A stretch of DNA of 64,000 nucleotides from Ampullaceana balthica (taxonomy: Eukaryota > Mollusca > Gastropoda > Lymnaeidae): NCBI GenBank assembly GCA_944989445.1, contig CALYLW010000330.1, positions 21,001-85,000 on the forward strand. Reading direction: 5' to 3'. Both the position numbers and the translations under genes were made by a program. How positions within the stretch are numbered: position 1 is the first letter of the stretch; every line of letters begins with the position of its first letter. Positions 35,501 to 46,670 of the stretch are shown here, one piece after another. The notes beneath the pieces are model-generated. The model saw only the letters and a program-made list of their open reading frames with translations, did no database searches and had not been told where the DNA came from.

Positions 35501-36330
35501 ATTAACGTAATACAATTGAAAACGAAGACAATTTGCAAAGATTGACAGCTTGAACTAATTAATTATGACTTTTAAATTAAATGAAGCAGTTTGTGAACAA
35601 GCAACATTTTTCTTTTGCTGCGTTCATAGGTTATTTAAATAACATTATGTTCTTTTATTGACAATATGCACTACCTGAAATAAATAATAATTTCTGCTTA
35701 CCCCGGTGTTTATTTTTGTGATTTCTTTATTTTTCCTTCTTTTCAAAGAGTCCAGAATTTCCCCACTAAGCTGCTGAATGTAATCTCTGTAATTTATTGA
35801 GGTAATCACTAATCAGTGTAAGGATCGAAAATAAGTTTGTGCTATTAGTTCCTTAGCTTAACTGGTTGTTGTTTTTTCCACACATCAAGAAGAAATGTTC
35901 AAAACTGCTTACTGTACACTGAAAGAGATAAATTTACCCCAGGTTACTGTCTTCCCGGACTTTTTCCCCTTCTAAAAAGAGATTTATTTATTTACTAGAA
36001 ATACGATATAGAAACTAACTTAAAAGCCATTTCTTCCACTCAATCAGTTCTGTCTGTGCTCATTGCCTTAGAATGTTGTTAGAAAACAGTATTTTTAAAT
36101 ATATATTATTTTTTTTAAAAGTCTCATGTGTGGCAGCCTAATATTTGGTAGATTTTCATCCACTCAGAATTTATTTGTTATTAAATGTCCTTCTCATGAC
36201 CTGACAATCTTTATTTCCAAACTTCATCTCTGCTAACTTGAATTTATGTACATGTAATAAGTCCATTTAACAAGAAAATAAATGTAAAAAAAAACAAACC
36301 CAGATACTTTTTTGTCTCAGGCATTGTTGT
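32585..36330 (+). other. Mastermind 3' UTR and 3' flank
   Basis: AT-rich, non-repetitive sequence following the stop codon. AATAAA hexamers occur at several places, for example about 33335, 33799, 35680 and 36281, so the polyadenylation site cannot be fixed from sequence. C-runs at 33452-33462, 33502-33512 and 34750-34758. A 32-base direct duplication (TTGATGGGACAAGAACCTGC...) lies at 34193-34250. No other gene is supported. Confidence 0.55.
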
Positions 36331-36525
36331 CAGTGGTCTCCAAACTACGGCCCGCGGGCCAGATGCAGCCCGCGAGGCCCTCTCATCCGGCCCATTGAAG
36401 ACCTTTTAATCTCCAAAAAAGATACTATTTTTACCTGTAGTTTACCACAAAACTGTGTAGTCGGCCCCCAAACAGCTGTTTGACAGTTAATGCGGCCCTC
36501 CGGCAGAAAAGTTTGGAGACCCCTG
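36331..36525. mobile_element. hAT-type MITE, 'CTCCAAACT' family, second copy
   Basis: 195 bp beginning CAGTGGTCTCCAAACTACGG and ending GTTTGGAGACCCCTG. It is about 85-90 percent similar by eye to 1084-1293, with a short internal deletion. Flanking 8-mers (ATTGTTGT, CTATAGAT) do not match, so the target duplication has decayed or been lost. Confidence 0.88.
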
Positions 36526-37945
36526 CTATAGATGATGACATCAGCTTTGATCATTCTATGCTGTTCTAATTTGTTTTCACTGTCTCCTGGAAACATAATT
36601 TACCCTGTATACTAATTTACCCCTAGTTTAACTATGCATGATTCCATCTAGCTTTCATGTCTTGTGTGGCTGCTCTTGAAAACCTGAAAAATTTTTTTTT
36701 GTTGACCAAATCTGCAAAATATTTTTTTTTGTACAAAGTTTGTCTTTCAAATTTTTTTTGAAACATAACGTGAACTTCTTTTGTTAAATCTTAAGTGAAG
36801 AGGTTTTAAGGGGTCATTTGAATTTCAAATTAATAATGTGAACATTTTATTAACATTTCTTTTACTTGTAAGGTTTTAAAAAATTGCTTAAATTTTTGGA
36901 TTTGTCAAATAAACCAATAGCTTACTGACAGTTATTAGTATATTTTGATTTGTTAACATTTTCTTTTTAATCATTAAAAATTTCTGTTTTTAAAAAAATA
37001 TTATAATAACATTTTTTTTAAAATATATTTTTTTACAAAAGTCATGGTCTTAAAACCACCATTATACATTTGTTAGATTGTTTTATTCCCCCCAGAAACG
37101 ATAAATGGCTATGATTTATTTTTTATATTGCATTAGACAAGAGTATTTTTTCTTAACAGAACAAATGAAGCTTTATAACTTTATGCAAATCTAATTAAAG
37201 CTGAGTCAGCCAAGGGCCCTAGCCCTAACCAACACTATTCTACTAATACTCTCTCCAAACCCATGTGTGTGCAAACACAACCACTGCTAAACTGCTTGGA
37301 ACTGTTGTGCAGTGTAATGTTGAAATGACTTGATGTCCCAGCATTTCATCTCGCCCACCTTTTTAATTTGTACTTAAGTATTAGAATAACAATGTACATA
37401 GTGTTGATGGATTCTGTCAACCTTTGTTTTGACAATGCTGTTGACATTCTGTGTAGATAGAGTACATCTATAAACCTAGGCTCCATTACACCATTTTCAT
37501 AGGCCCATTAAGAAGCACAATCAACTGAGCTTTTACACCCTCCCTCCCTACTGCACCTGCCCCTCCCCTCTGACACCCCCTTGGCCTTCACCCACCGTAC
37601 CCATCCCCCCCTTTTTTACACTCTCAGTGTCTTTTTATGTCTTGGTGAAGAATTAGTTACCAAAGAAAACTCAAATCAGTAGAATGCTTTCATAGAAAAT
37701 CATGCAAGCAGTTATAATGTTATCCTATCTGAATTATGTATGTCTTGTAAAATAAGTCCTCACTCAGGCACTTCTGATAATTCATTAAACAATCCCTGAA
37801 TAAATAGACAGTATTTTTGTATAACAATCTTTTAATACATGTTAAAATTCGTTTTGTTCTCACCATTCCTTTTACCTATCTATGCTTGACCTGTAAAGAA
37901 TGTTCTTGTAAAAAAAACTAAAACCTAAACACACATTTTTGCCTG
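36526..37945. other. No gene seen
   Basis: AT-rich sequence with many homopolymers, possibly distal 3' UTR of mastermind. A C/T-rich patch at 37540-37620. Confidence 0.5.
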
Positions 37946-38392
37946 TTGACTAGTGGCCACATTGTTGTCTTTGAAATTGACTAGTGGCCATATTGTTGTC
38001 TTTGAAGTTGACTAGTGGCCACATTGTTGTCTTTGAAGTTGACTAGTGGCCATATTGTTGTCTTTGAAGTTGACTAGTGGCCACATTGTTGTCTTTGAAG
38101 TTGACTAGTGGCCACATTGTTGTCTTTGAAGTTGACTAGTGGCCACATTGTTGTCTTTGAAGTTGACTAGTGGCCACATTGTTGTCTTTGAAGTTGACTA
38201 GTGGCCACATTGTTGTCTTTGAAGTTGACTAGTGGCCACATTGTTGTCTTTGAAGTTGATTAGTGGCCACATTGTTGTCTTTGAAGTTGACTAGTGGCCA
38301 CATTGTTGTCTTTGAAGTTGACTAGTGGCCACATTGTTGTCTTTGAAGTTGACTAGTGGCCACATTGTTGTCTTTGAAGTTGACCAGTGGCC
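37946..38392. repeat. 31-bp minisatellite, about 14 copies
   Basis: Unit GACTAGTGGCCACATTGTTG + TCTTTGAAGTT. Extremely homogeneous; only the first few and last copies differ, indicating recent expansion. Confidence 0.96.
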
Positions 38393-39392
38393 GACCTGCG
38401 CTTGAGTCTCAGCCTTGATGACCTTGTTTAAAAAAAAACAAACTTTTTTATTGAAGAGTTAAGAGAACATTAAGTTTTTCAACTCCGCCTCATTATCTAA
38501 TCCTGGGCCCTACTTGTTGAAGGGATGACTCTTGAGTCCATTTGTTTGAAGATCACCTTACTATCAGTGGCCATCTCTTTTATAGGTAAACATAAAATTA
38601 TAAGACACAGTTTAATGAAAGATTTTCTCTGTGGTGAGGCAAAAATTCTGAACTCCTTCCAAGAGCTATGACACTTGCAACTTCCTCTCCAGTTAATACC
38701 ACTCATTTCCTTTGGTAGCTCAGGATTTCCTCCCTGCCCCTTCCTCTACTTTTAATTTCTCATATGACCCAGGTCAATTATCTTTCATTAAATTTCATTT
38801 CTTGTATGCTAAGCAAATCTTGTAAATAACTGTTTATTTTTTAACAAAAAATGTAATGACAAAATAAAATATTTTTTCCCATCTGTGTGATGGACTGTGA
38901 ATTTCGTGGCGTTAAATCGTGGTAGTTTTAAGGTCTCATATTGGATCTAAAATATTTGCTGTTACAAGTAGAAACATCCCATGAGTCAATGAGAAATTTA
39001 GCCAAAGATTGGATATTAAATATATGCTGTTACAAGAAAGACATGCATGATGCAATAAGTCATAAGAAATTCTGGGACCAGTATTTAAAATTAATACAGC
39101 AGATACATGTCTCCTAGGTCAACTTTATGTCCCTTACTTGTAACAGCCAGGGATGATGGTGGAGAGACCATAAACTGGTTGATGTTTATGTTAGGAAGGG
39201 TGCACCGCTTCAACATCTTAAGTCAGTCCATAACTGTTAGTTGAATTAGCTCTTACACATGAACATTAAGACTGGGACATTGTGACAGGTAGATAGATCG
39301 TAGATACTTATGTTGAGGTACAGAGGCGTGGGACAGTTGAGAATCAAGTAAAACCTAGAGATTAATGGTCAGCAGTTGATTCATGTGTTGTG
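38393..39392. other. No gene seen
   Basis: AT-rich. AATAAA with AAAATAAAATATTTTTT at about 38862-38878 is another possible distal polyadenylation site. A loose direct repeat around GCTGTTACAAGTAGAAACAT occurs at 38958-39050. Confidence 0.45.
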
Positions 39393-39596
39393 CTCTAGAT
39401 CAGTGCTTCTCAATTTGTTTAGTATTGCGGACCGGCAGGAATTTTTTCCATTGCACCAGGGACCGGTGTACTATTTTCCCTCTACTGTCGTGATAGCGAA
39501 ATGTCATTTCTTGGCAACTTCTGCGGACCGGCATCGGATGGCCCACGGACCGGCACCGGTCCGGGGACCACCACTTTGAGAAGCACTGCTCTAGAT
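39393..39596 (+). mobile_element. hAT-type MITE, twin 1
   Basis: The element spans 39401-39588, beginning CAGTGCTTCTCAATTTGTTT and ending CCACTTTGAGAAGCACTG. Perfect 8-base duplication CTCTAGAT at 39393-39400 and 39589-39596. Same family and orientation as 766-939. Confidence 0.92.
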
Positions 39597-39901
39597 CAGT
39601 GCCACTCAAAGTGGTGGTCCGAGGACCGCTGCCGGTCCGTTGGCCATCCACCGCCGGTCCGCAGAAGTTGTCAAGAAAGGACAGGAACTATATACTTATA
39701 GTCCTTCAATTGCAACCATTACTACTAACCCTAGAAAATATGTCGATTTTCGGCAATAAGCACAAAACAGGAAACACATAAAATAAAATGCATGTCACTA
39801 ACACGTCAGTGCAGGTAAAATATTGCACCGACACCTGGAGCTATAGAAAAAATTCCTGTCGGTCCGCCGCACTAAAGAGTTTGAGAAGCACTGCTCTAGA
39901 C
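39589..39901 (-). mobile_element. hAT-type MITE, twin 2, inverted and sharing the target site
   Basis: The element spans 39597-39893, beginning CAGTGCCACTCAAAGTGGTG and ending GAGTTTGAGAAGCACTG. Its GGACCG/CCGGTCC motifs run in the opposite order to twin 1. The left flank is CTCTAGAT (shared with twin 1) and the right flank CTCTAGAC, one mismatch. It is longer than twin 1 because of an AT-rich insert. Confidence 0.9.
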
Positions 39902-40320
39902 AACTCTAGCTCCGTGGTTGCTAAAAGTACATGGATATCTGTATCACAGATTGTAAATTGTGTCAGATTCATTATGTCAGTAAAATAGGCTGGATAGAGA
40001 TTGAATTTAAAGGTGCTTTGTGATTGGTTTAGTCATATATTATATATGCAATAAAGAAAAAAATATTTGTAAAGTGGTTTCTTATCTCAGATATGACCTC
40101 ATATTGTTAGATGTTATATGTGATTATTATGATGGTATGTTGAAGATGATTCTACTATATCACCAAACACGACAATAGTTTAATTTTTTTCATCCTATAC
40201 TATAAATGTATCAAAACAATTTTAAATGCATTGCATATTTACATAAATGATGTTGAATTTCATACCAAAATGTCCTTAAACTAACATTTCAGATTTACCT
40301 TCTAAACCCAACCTGACTCT
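39902..40320. other. No gene seen
   Basis: AT-rich spacer between the twin MITEs and the 16-bp array. Confidence 0.5.
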
Positions 40321-41758
40321 CAACCAACCAGCCCTCCAAACAACCAGTCCTCCAATCAACCATCCCTCTAATCAACCAGCCCTCCAATCAACCAGTCCTC
40401 CAATCAACCAGTCCTCCAATCAACCATTCCTCCAATCAACCAGTCCTCCAATCAACCAGTCCTCCAATCAACCAGTCCTCCAATCAACCATTCCTCCAAT
40501 CAACCAGTCCTCCAATCAACCAGCCCTCCAATCAACCAGTCCTCCAATCAACCAGTCCTCCAATCAACCAGCCCTCCAATCAACCAGTCCTCCAATCAAC
40601 CAGTCCTCCAATCAACCAGCCCTCCAATCAACCAGTCATCCAATCAACCAGCCCTCCAATCAACCAGGCCTCCAATCAACCAGTCCTCCAATCAACCAGT
40701 CCTCCAATCAACCAGTCCTCCAATAAACCAGTCCTCCAATCAACCAGTCCTCCAATCAACCAGTCCTCCAATCAACCAGTCCTCCAATAAACCAGTCATC
40801 CAATCAGCCAGTCCTCCAATCAACCAGTCCTCCAATCAACCAGTCCTCCAATCAACCAGTCCTCCAATCAACCAGCCCTCCAATCAACCAGTCCTCCAAT
40901 CAACCAGTTCTCCAATCAACCAGTTCTCCAATCAACCAGTTCTCCAATCAGCGAGTCTCCCAATCAACCAGCCCTCCAATCAACCAGTCCTCCAATCAGC
41001 GAGTCTCCCAATCAACCAGCCCTCCAATCAACCAGTCCTCCAATCAACCAGTCCTCCAATCAACCAGTCCTCCAATCAGCGAGTCTCCCAATCAACCAGC
41101 CCTCCAATCAACCAGTCCTCCAATCAACCAGTCCTCCAATCAACCAGTCCTCCAATCAGCGAGTCTCCCAATCAACCAGCCCTCCAATCAACCAGTCCTC
41201 CAATCAACCAGTCCTCCAATCAGCGAGTCTCCCAATCAACCAGCCCTCCAATCAGCGAGTCTCCCAATCAACCAGCCCTCCAATCAACCAGTCCTCCAAT
41301 CAACCAGTCCTCCAATCAGCCAGTCTCCCAATCAACCATTCCTCCAATCAACCAGTCCTCCAATCAGCCAGTCTCCCAATCAACCATTCCTCCAATCAAC
41401 CAGTCTCCCAATCAGCCAGTCCTCCAATCAACCAGTCCTCCAATCAACCAGTCCTCCAATCAACCAGTCCTCCAAACAACCTTTCATCCAATCAACCAGT
41501 CCTCCAATCAACCAGTCCTCCAATCAACCAGTCCTCCAATCAACCAGCCCTCCAATCAACCAGTCATCCAAACAACCTTTCATCCAATCAACCAGTCCTC
41601 CAATCAACCAGTCCTCCAATCAACCAGTCATCCAATCAACCAGTCCTCCAATCAACCAGCCCTCCAATCAACCAGCCCTCCAATCAACCAGTCCTCCAAA
41701 CAACCTTTCCTCCAAGCAACCAGTCCTCCAAGCAACCAGTCCTCCAATCAACCAGCCC
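40321..41758. repeat. 16-bp minisatellite, about 90 copies
   Basis: Unit AATCAACCAGTCCTCC. Variant units (GCCCTCC, TTCCTCC, AATCAGCGAGTCTCCC) form longer patterns. In particular, CAGCGAGTCTCCCAATCAACCAGCCC recurs at multiples of 16 between 40948 and 41270, indicating higher-order amplification. Confidence 0.96.
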
Positions 41759-42580
41759 CTACCATACCATACCACAATAAACACTTCAACATTTATTCCA
41801 CGCGGAATCCATCCATCAGTTTCAGATGAACATGAGATTTTTCTTCTATCTGGCACAAACTTCCTAGTTAAAACTGAACAATCTATTACAACAAATCCTA
41901 GCTGACACTGTAAAATCTATTGCAACAAAAAACAGGTTTTCAAATTTAAAAATAAAAACTAAATCTTGATTGAGTCATTGTGTTGGACAACTTCAAGTTT
42001 GATATCGATTACATATAAAAACATTAGCTCACTATGTTATGCTAGTGTTTTAAATTAATTACTACAGACAGATTAGGGAAAAGACGCGTTGGTTGGGATA
42101 CCGAAGGTCATGATTGTGACAGATAACAAGGTGTGTGTACATTAAATTATAGCTTGTCAATATCACTCTGCATTTAATTTATGATTTCGATAGATTAAGG
42201 CATCGGTACAGACATGAAAACAATGGCACCTTAACTGCTGGAGTATAAAGTACGAGTTATTTATTTGTGGGTGTGCAAATCTATACACATTTTACATTCA
42301 TTGACTTGGTTAATGTGTTTTTACTTGACTGATTTAATTATTGCTTCCATAAAACTTCATGCCATTTTGTGCAACTATTCAAATTATGTTTTTTTTAAAT
42401 TTTCATTTTTTTGAGAAACAGGGACCTATTAAACTGAATGGTTGATTAAAGTGAATGCATTATTAAAGTGAATGCAGTATTTCATATTATAGCCTGTGTG
42501 GTTATTTTTCTTTAGCCTTAGTCTAACTGAACATTTTTGTTTGTGGTAGAGATGTTGTTTTAATGTGAGAATGGCATTGA
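41759..42580. other. No gene seen
   Basis: AT-rich, non-repetitive; no coding support. Confidence 0.5.
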
Positions 42581-42584
42581 GTGC

Positions 42585-42677
42585 CGACATTTCAACGTTA
42601 CAGCCAATGCGCAAACATTTAAACGTTACAGCCAATGCGCAGACATTTAAACGTTACAGCCAATGCGCAGACATTTG
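42585..42677. repeat. Three-copy 28-bp tandem repeat
   Basis: Unit AACGTTACAGCCAATGCGCA + GACATTTA. Confidence 0.9.
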
Positions 42678-42844
42678 AAAGAGACAATGAAGGCAGTTAT
42701 CCAAAAATTTAATTATCATGAATTTAAAACATTACCGGTGGCGCATTAGATGAGTGCGGTTAAGTAACCTGTTATATTTGCTTCAGACAAATGGACACAG
42801 GGCATCTATTGAATATAACAGATTCTATACTTCTGGAGGCTGAA

Positions 42845-43065
42845 AAGCGAAGTCAATAGTGCGCTCGCCTCACAAGCTGAGGGGCCTGGGATCTAGCCCA
42901 CGTTAAAGCCACAATTAAAAAAATGTTGATGAATGACTATACGTAAAAAGTCCTCCGCTGACTTGGAGAGGAGGTGGGCGCCGCCAAGTCTACCAAGCCC
43001 CGAGAAAGTTCTAATGGAAACATTGAACCCCCTACGACCACGAGGTTATGGGACACACTTAGAAA
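42845..43065 (+). mobile_element. tRNA-derived SINE, second type
   Basis: TAGTGCGCTCGCCTCACAAG followed about 15 bases later by GGGATCTAGCCC resembles the A and B boxes of a tRNA-type pol III promoter. A body with GGTGGGCGCCGCCAAGTCTA and CCCCGAGAAAG follows. No cloverleaf and no clear poly-A tail; it differs from the SINE at 17.4 kb. Confidence 0.6.
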
Positions 43066-43170
43066 AAATATATTTATAAGAATGTCCTCAGCAATCAACC
43101 AGTTTTTAGTTAATGAGTTGAAATTTTGCAGTTAGACCGAATCTGAATTTACATTGGTCTTATACTATAC

Positions 43171-43457
43171 CAATGCTTCTCAAAGTGGTGGTCCGCGGAC
43201 CGGTAATTAATAATAAAGGACCCAAAAAATATATAATCTTTCATTTGCAACCATTAATACTTGCCTTATAGAATATAGAATTCATTTATACCTTATAGAA
43301 TATAGAATTCATATAGACCTGATAGAATCTTTCAGCAATAAGAACATAAAATGAAAAATAAAGAATACATTAAATTTCGGTACCAAGTTAGTACAGAGAA
43401 AATAGTTAACCGGTCCCTGGTGCAATGGAAAAATTCCTGCCGGTCCGCCATATTAAA
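43171..43457 (-). mobile_element. hAT-type MITE, degenerate copy
   Basis: Begins CAATGCTTCTCAAAGTGGTG and GTCCGCGGACCGG, and closes with GGTCCCTGGTGCAATGGAAA, AATTCCTGCCGGTCCGCC and an eroded terminus (ATATTAAAATCTATC). This is the orientation of twin 2 at 39.6 kb. The interior contains a short direct duplication (TATAGAATATAGAATTCAT) at 43269-43315. Confidence 0.8.
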
Positions 43458-43723
43458 ATCTATCTAGACAAATGCTCGAGGTCTTAATAGTGTCTGAGTG
43501 TCTGGACGTGGTTTTAGTCTTATGTGCTTTACCTGCCAATAAACACTGACATGCGTGGAGAGTTTTGATAAAAATTTAAAGAGTTTCAACAAAGTATACA
43601 AGAAGACCCCCGTTAGTATCACCGGAGTAGCGGCACTTTGTTATGAGTAGTAAATTCCTCATACGCATAGTAAATTATAACTTAGTGTCTTTAAAAAACT
43701 GGAGCATTGAAGTTTGAGGAGAT

Positions 43724-43917
43724 GAAGTTCACCAAGAAAGCATCTGCCGGATACAAAAGACCGAACATTATCCTATCATATTCGTTGGAAGTTCACCAAG
43801 AAAGCATCTGCCGGATACAAAAGACCGAACATTATCGTATCATATTCGTTTGAAGTTCACCAAGAAAGCATCTGCCGGATACAAAAGACCGAACATTATC
43901 CTATCATATTCGTTGGC
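43724..43917. repeat. 64-bp tandem repeat, three near-identical copies
   Basis: Units start at 43724, 43788 and 43852 with GAAGTTCACCAAGAAAGCAT; each contains CTGCCGGATACAAAAGACCG and ends TCATATTCGTT(G/T). Only one or two substitutions separate the copies. Confidence 0.95.
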
Positions 43918-44159
43918 GATTCAGATATAAACAAGACATCTTTTTGCGATATTTAAAGATTGAAAAATCAGAAATTAGAAGCTGTAGGATTTTTCAAAAA
44001 ATGCCATTGAAAAAAATATATTATTTTGATTTTTCTTTAAGAGTAAAGCTGATTGTCTTAATAAAATGGACTCTGAAGGTCAAAAGTATGATACTAGTAA
44101 TAGTGCTGCTTTCATGGCTGGAATGCTTATAATAAAGTTAAGTTGCCCCTTTTCGTACC

Positions 44160-44350
44160 GTGTTAGCCTATTGGGAAAGTGGGGCAGTGTTAGCAAGTTT
44201 CTGCAACATTGGCGCACGAGGGGATTGTGTGGCTAGCACAATGCCCAACCGAACTAATGTCGGATGCCCCCCTCCGGGCTGGGTGGACTAAGGAGAACCT
44301 GTAAGTCACGGGAACAAATCCTTGCCTTGACAGAGATTTGATCCCGTATA
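44160..44350 (-). mobile_element. Truncated SINE of the 17.4-kb family
   Basis: GGGTGGACTAAGGAGAACCT, CACGGGAACAAATCCTTGCC and GAGATTTGATCCCGTA correspond to GGGGTGACTCGGGGACGCCC, CCGGGAACAAACCCTTGCCT and CGGATTCGAACCCGTG at 17.5 kb. Homology stops inside the tRNA-like head. Confidence 0.65.
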
Positions 44351-44365
44351 TATGAGTAAAAAAAC

Positions 44366-44840
44366 AAGTAATAAAAACTCGAATAAGTATTTAAACGCAA
44401 TTTCCAACAAAGAATTTCCGATTTTTTTTCATTTAAGTGAAATCATTCTAGATTTCAGATTACAATAAAATTAATTTCAAATCAATAATTCTGAAAGTAA
44501 ACAAAACAATTGCTATTTACGAATTGCTGCTAAAATTACGGGAGTCGAACGCAAAGAGATTTTTCCATAATTCCTTCTCCAACATTGTTCTAAATATTAT
44601 TAGCTATCGTTTGGCGTTTGTTTCAACCCGATAGATGTAATGGTTGGCGAGAAATTGACAAAAAACTGATTTTTTAATATTTTAAAAATATATATATTAT
44701 ATATTTTTTTTTCTCCAGGAAATACAGTAAACCTTTTCGGGAATTTTTTTTAGCCCGTGTACATCATTGGGACCTACTTAACATATATGCAAAGATCCGA
44801 ACCCTCTATCTGCTATGGGTCAGGAGTAGTTGCTCGTGCA
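44366..44840 (-). mobile_element. Dispersed element, family Z, copy 1
   Basis: Reverse-complement match to 57410-57957 over nearly its whole length; landmarks include TTTAAACGCAATTTCCAACA, GGAGTCGAACGCAAAGAGAT, TATTATTAGCTATCGTTTGG, CCAGGAAATACAGTAAACCT and a closing CAAAGATCCGAACCC. It lacks about 95 bp present in copy 2. No intact reading frame; the type of element is unknown. Confidence 0.8.
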
Positions 44841-45555
44841 AGCTCGAACAGACAGGACAGACATTTCAAATATATAAACGCAATTTGTCCCATGGATAAA
44901 TTGCATTAAAAACCCTACTTTAAAACATAAATCTTTAAGTCGAATTGTTACCTCTCTCGAACAATTCATTACAAATATTATGTTTAAATGATTCAACAAC
45001 CAAAACGAATTCTGACACTGGTCGGCATTTCACACATGTTGTTACGCATTCCTGGTCATGTCCAAACAACGTTGTTCAGTTCATAATTGCTGCTGCAGGC
45101 AAGGCGTTAAACATAATTCAGGATACTCGCTAAATATAAACAGGTGCCATTTTTAGTTATTTTGAAAGCTATAGAAAGAAAAAAAATTACCGAGGAAGAC
45201 GCAGGCACCTTGGTAGTCGCAATGGAATCTTTTTCTGTTATATATTTTATTACGGGTTGGGGGGGGGGTCCTTGAAACCTGTATTTCACAAGGTCAATGA
45301 TGCCAAACACTAAAATTTATAAACTGGGGGGACTTAATGTACTTCACTTTGCTAACAAAATTAATGCTCTGCATGTGCTATTTACAGAGAAACACAGGAC
45401 ATCAGTAGCGAGTGTTTTTCACTTTAGCTAAAATTTAAGACTAAGTACTTGGAACCTCCCAGACGAAGAACGAGTGAGCACATATTAGGTGATGGAAGTA
45501 AAGATGCAGAATTGTCACATGGAACTGAGAAGAACGTTGTTTTCTTCATTGGATA

Positions 45556-45640
45556 AGGTTTCTGTAGAAAATTCAGGCTGCTGTAGAAAATTCAGGTTAC
45601 TGTAGAGACTTCAGGTTAATGTAGAGAATTCAAGTTTTTG
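45556..45640. repeat. Four-copy tandem repeat, about 24 bp
   Basis: Units of the form CTGTAGAAAATTCAGGCTG / TGTAGAGACTTCAGGTTAA. Confidence 0.85.
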
Positions 45641-46394
45641 CAGGTATTCGGAAAACAGATGTGAGTTTCTTAAACCAGCTAATCAATCTACTGGACGTTG
45701 ATGACCATGACTTCAAATTAGAGCACGTATCTCATGACATTGACAAAAGGACTTTTGTTGAACTCACAGTCACAGGAAATAATTCATTAACATAATTAAT
45801 ATGAATTCACGCCAACTTGATTTATTACAGTCTATGAGCGAAATTTAAGCTGGAAGTTACCCTGCTGAATTTGATATTATTGGTTAAAATATTTATTTAA
45901 ATGACACCAGGAATGTCAGCCGTGAGAGAAGCTGTTCTAGAATTAAATTAATTAAAAAAGTTAATTACGATTAACAAAGAATATATAAAGATTGACTAAT
46001 CTGACTATTTTTGGCTCTGGAGTGGTAATTGAACGGTGACATTGATATTGAAGTTATCATCAAAGACTTTTTCAGGAAGGAAAAGTAGAAAGGCAAGCTC
46101 TTCCATTTTTGTTTTCTTTTAAATAAAAATGGTGTTTGTTTATAATGAGATCATATTTGATAAGGGGGAGGAGGGGTCGGCAAGCTAGGAATCTGACCTT
46201 CTCTCCAAAAAAAACCAAACAAACAAACGAACCGTTGTTATTCTCCAGTATTTTAATCCAGAAAATCCTACTTTCAAATGCTCACAAAGAACGGTAACTG
46301 AGTTTTGGCGTCAAGATTTTGAAGAATTATTGGCAACAAGCTGGACACTGTTGTTTCATGGAGTCTACACACTACTAAAATAATTGGTCGCGTC
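45641..46394. other. No gene seen
   Basis: AT-rich spacer without supported features. Confidence 0.5.
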
Positions 46395-46670
46395 ACCCAA
46401 ACCTCTCCCTGCATCTATAATGACACACCTCCACTCATTTGACCTATAATAACACACCTCCACTCACTGGACCTATAGTGACACACCTCCACTCACTGGA
46501 CCTATAGTAACAAATCCTCCACTCACTGGACCTATAGTGACACACCTACACTCACTGGACCTATAGTGACACACCTCTACTCACTGGACTTATAATGACA
46601 CATACACTCACTGCACCGATTGTGACACACATACACTCACTGGACCTTTAGTGACTTTTACACTAGATCT
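46395..46670. repeat. 29-bp minisatellite, about 9 copies
   Basis: Unit CACTCACTGGACCTATAGTG + ACACACCTC, increasingly degenerate to the right, where it grades into the 31-bp array. Confidence 0.9.
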
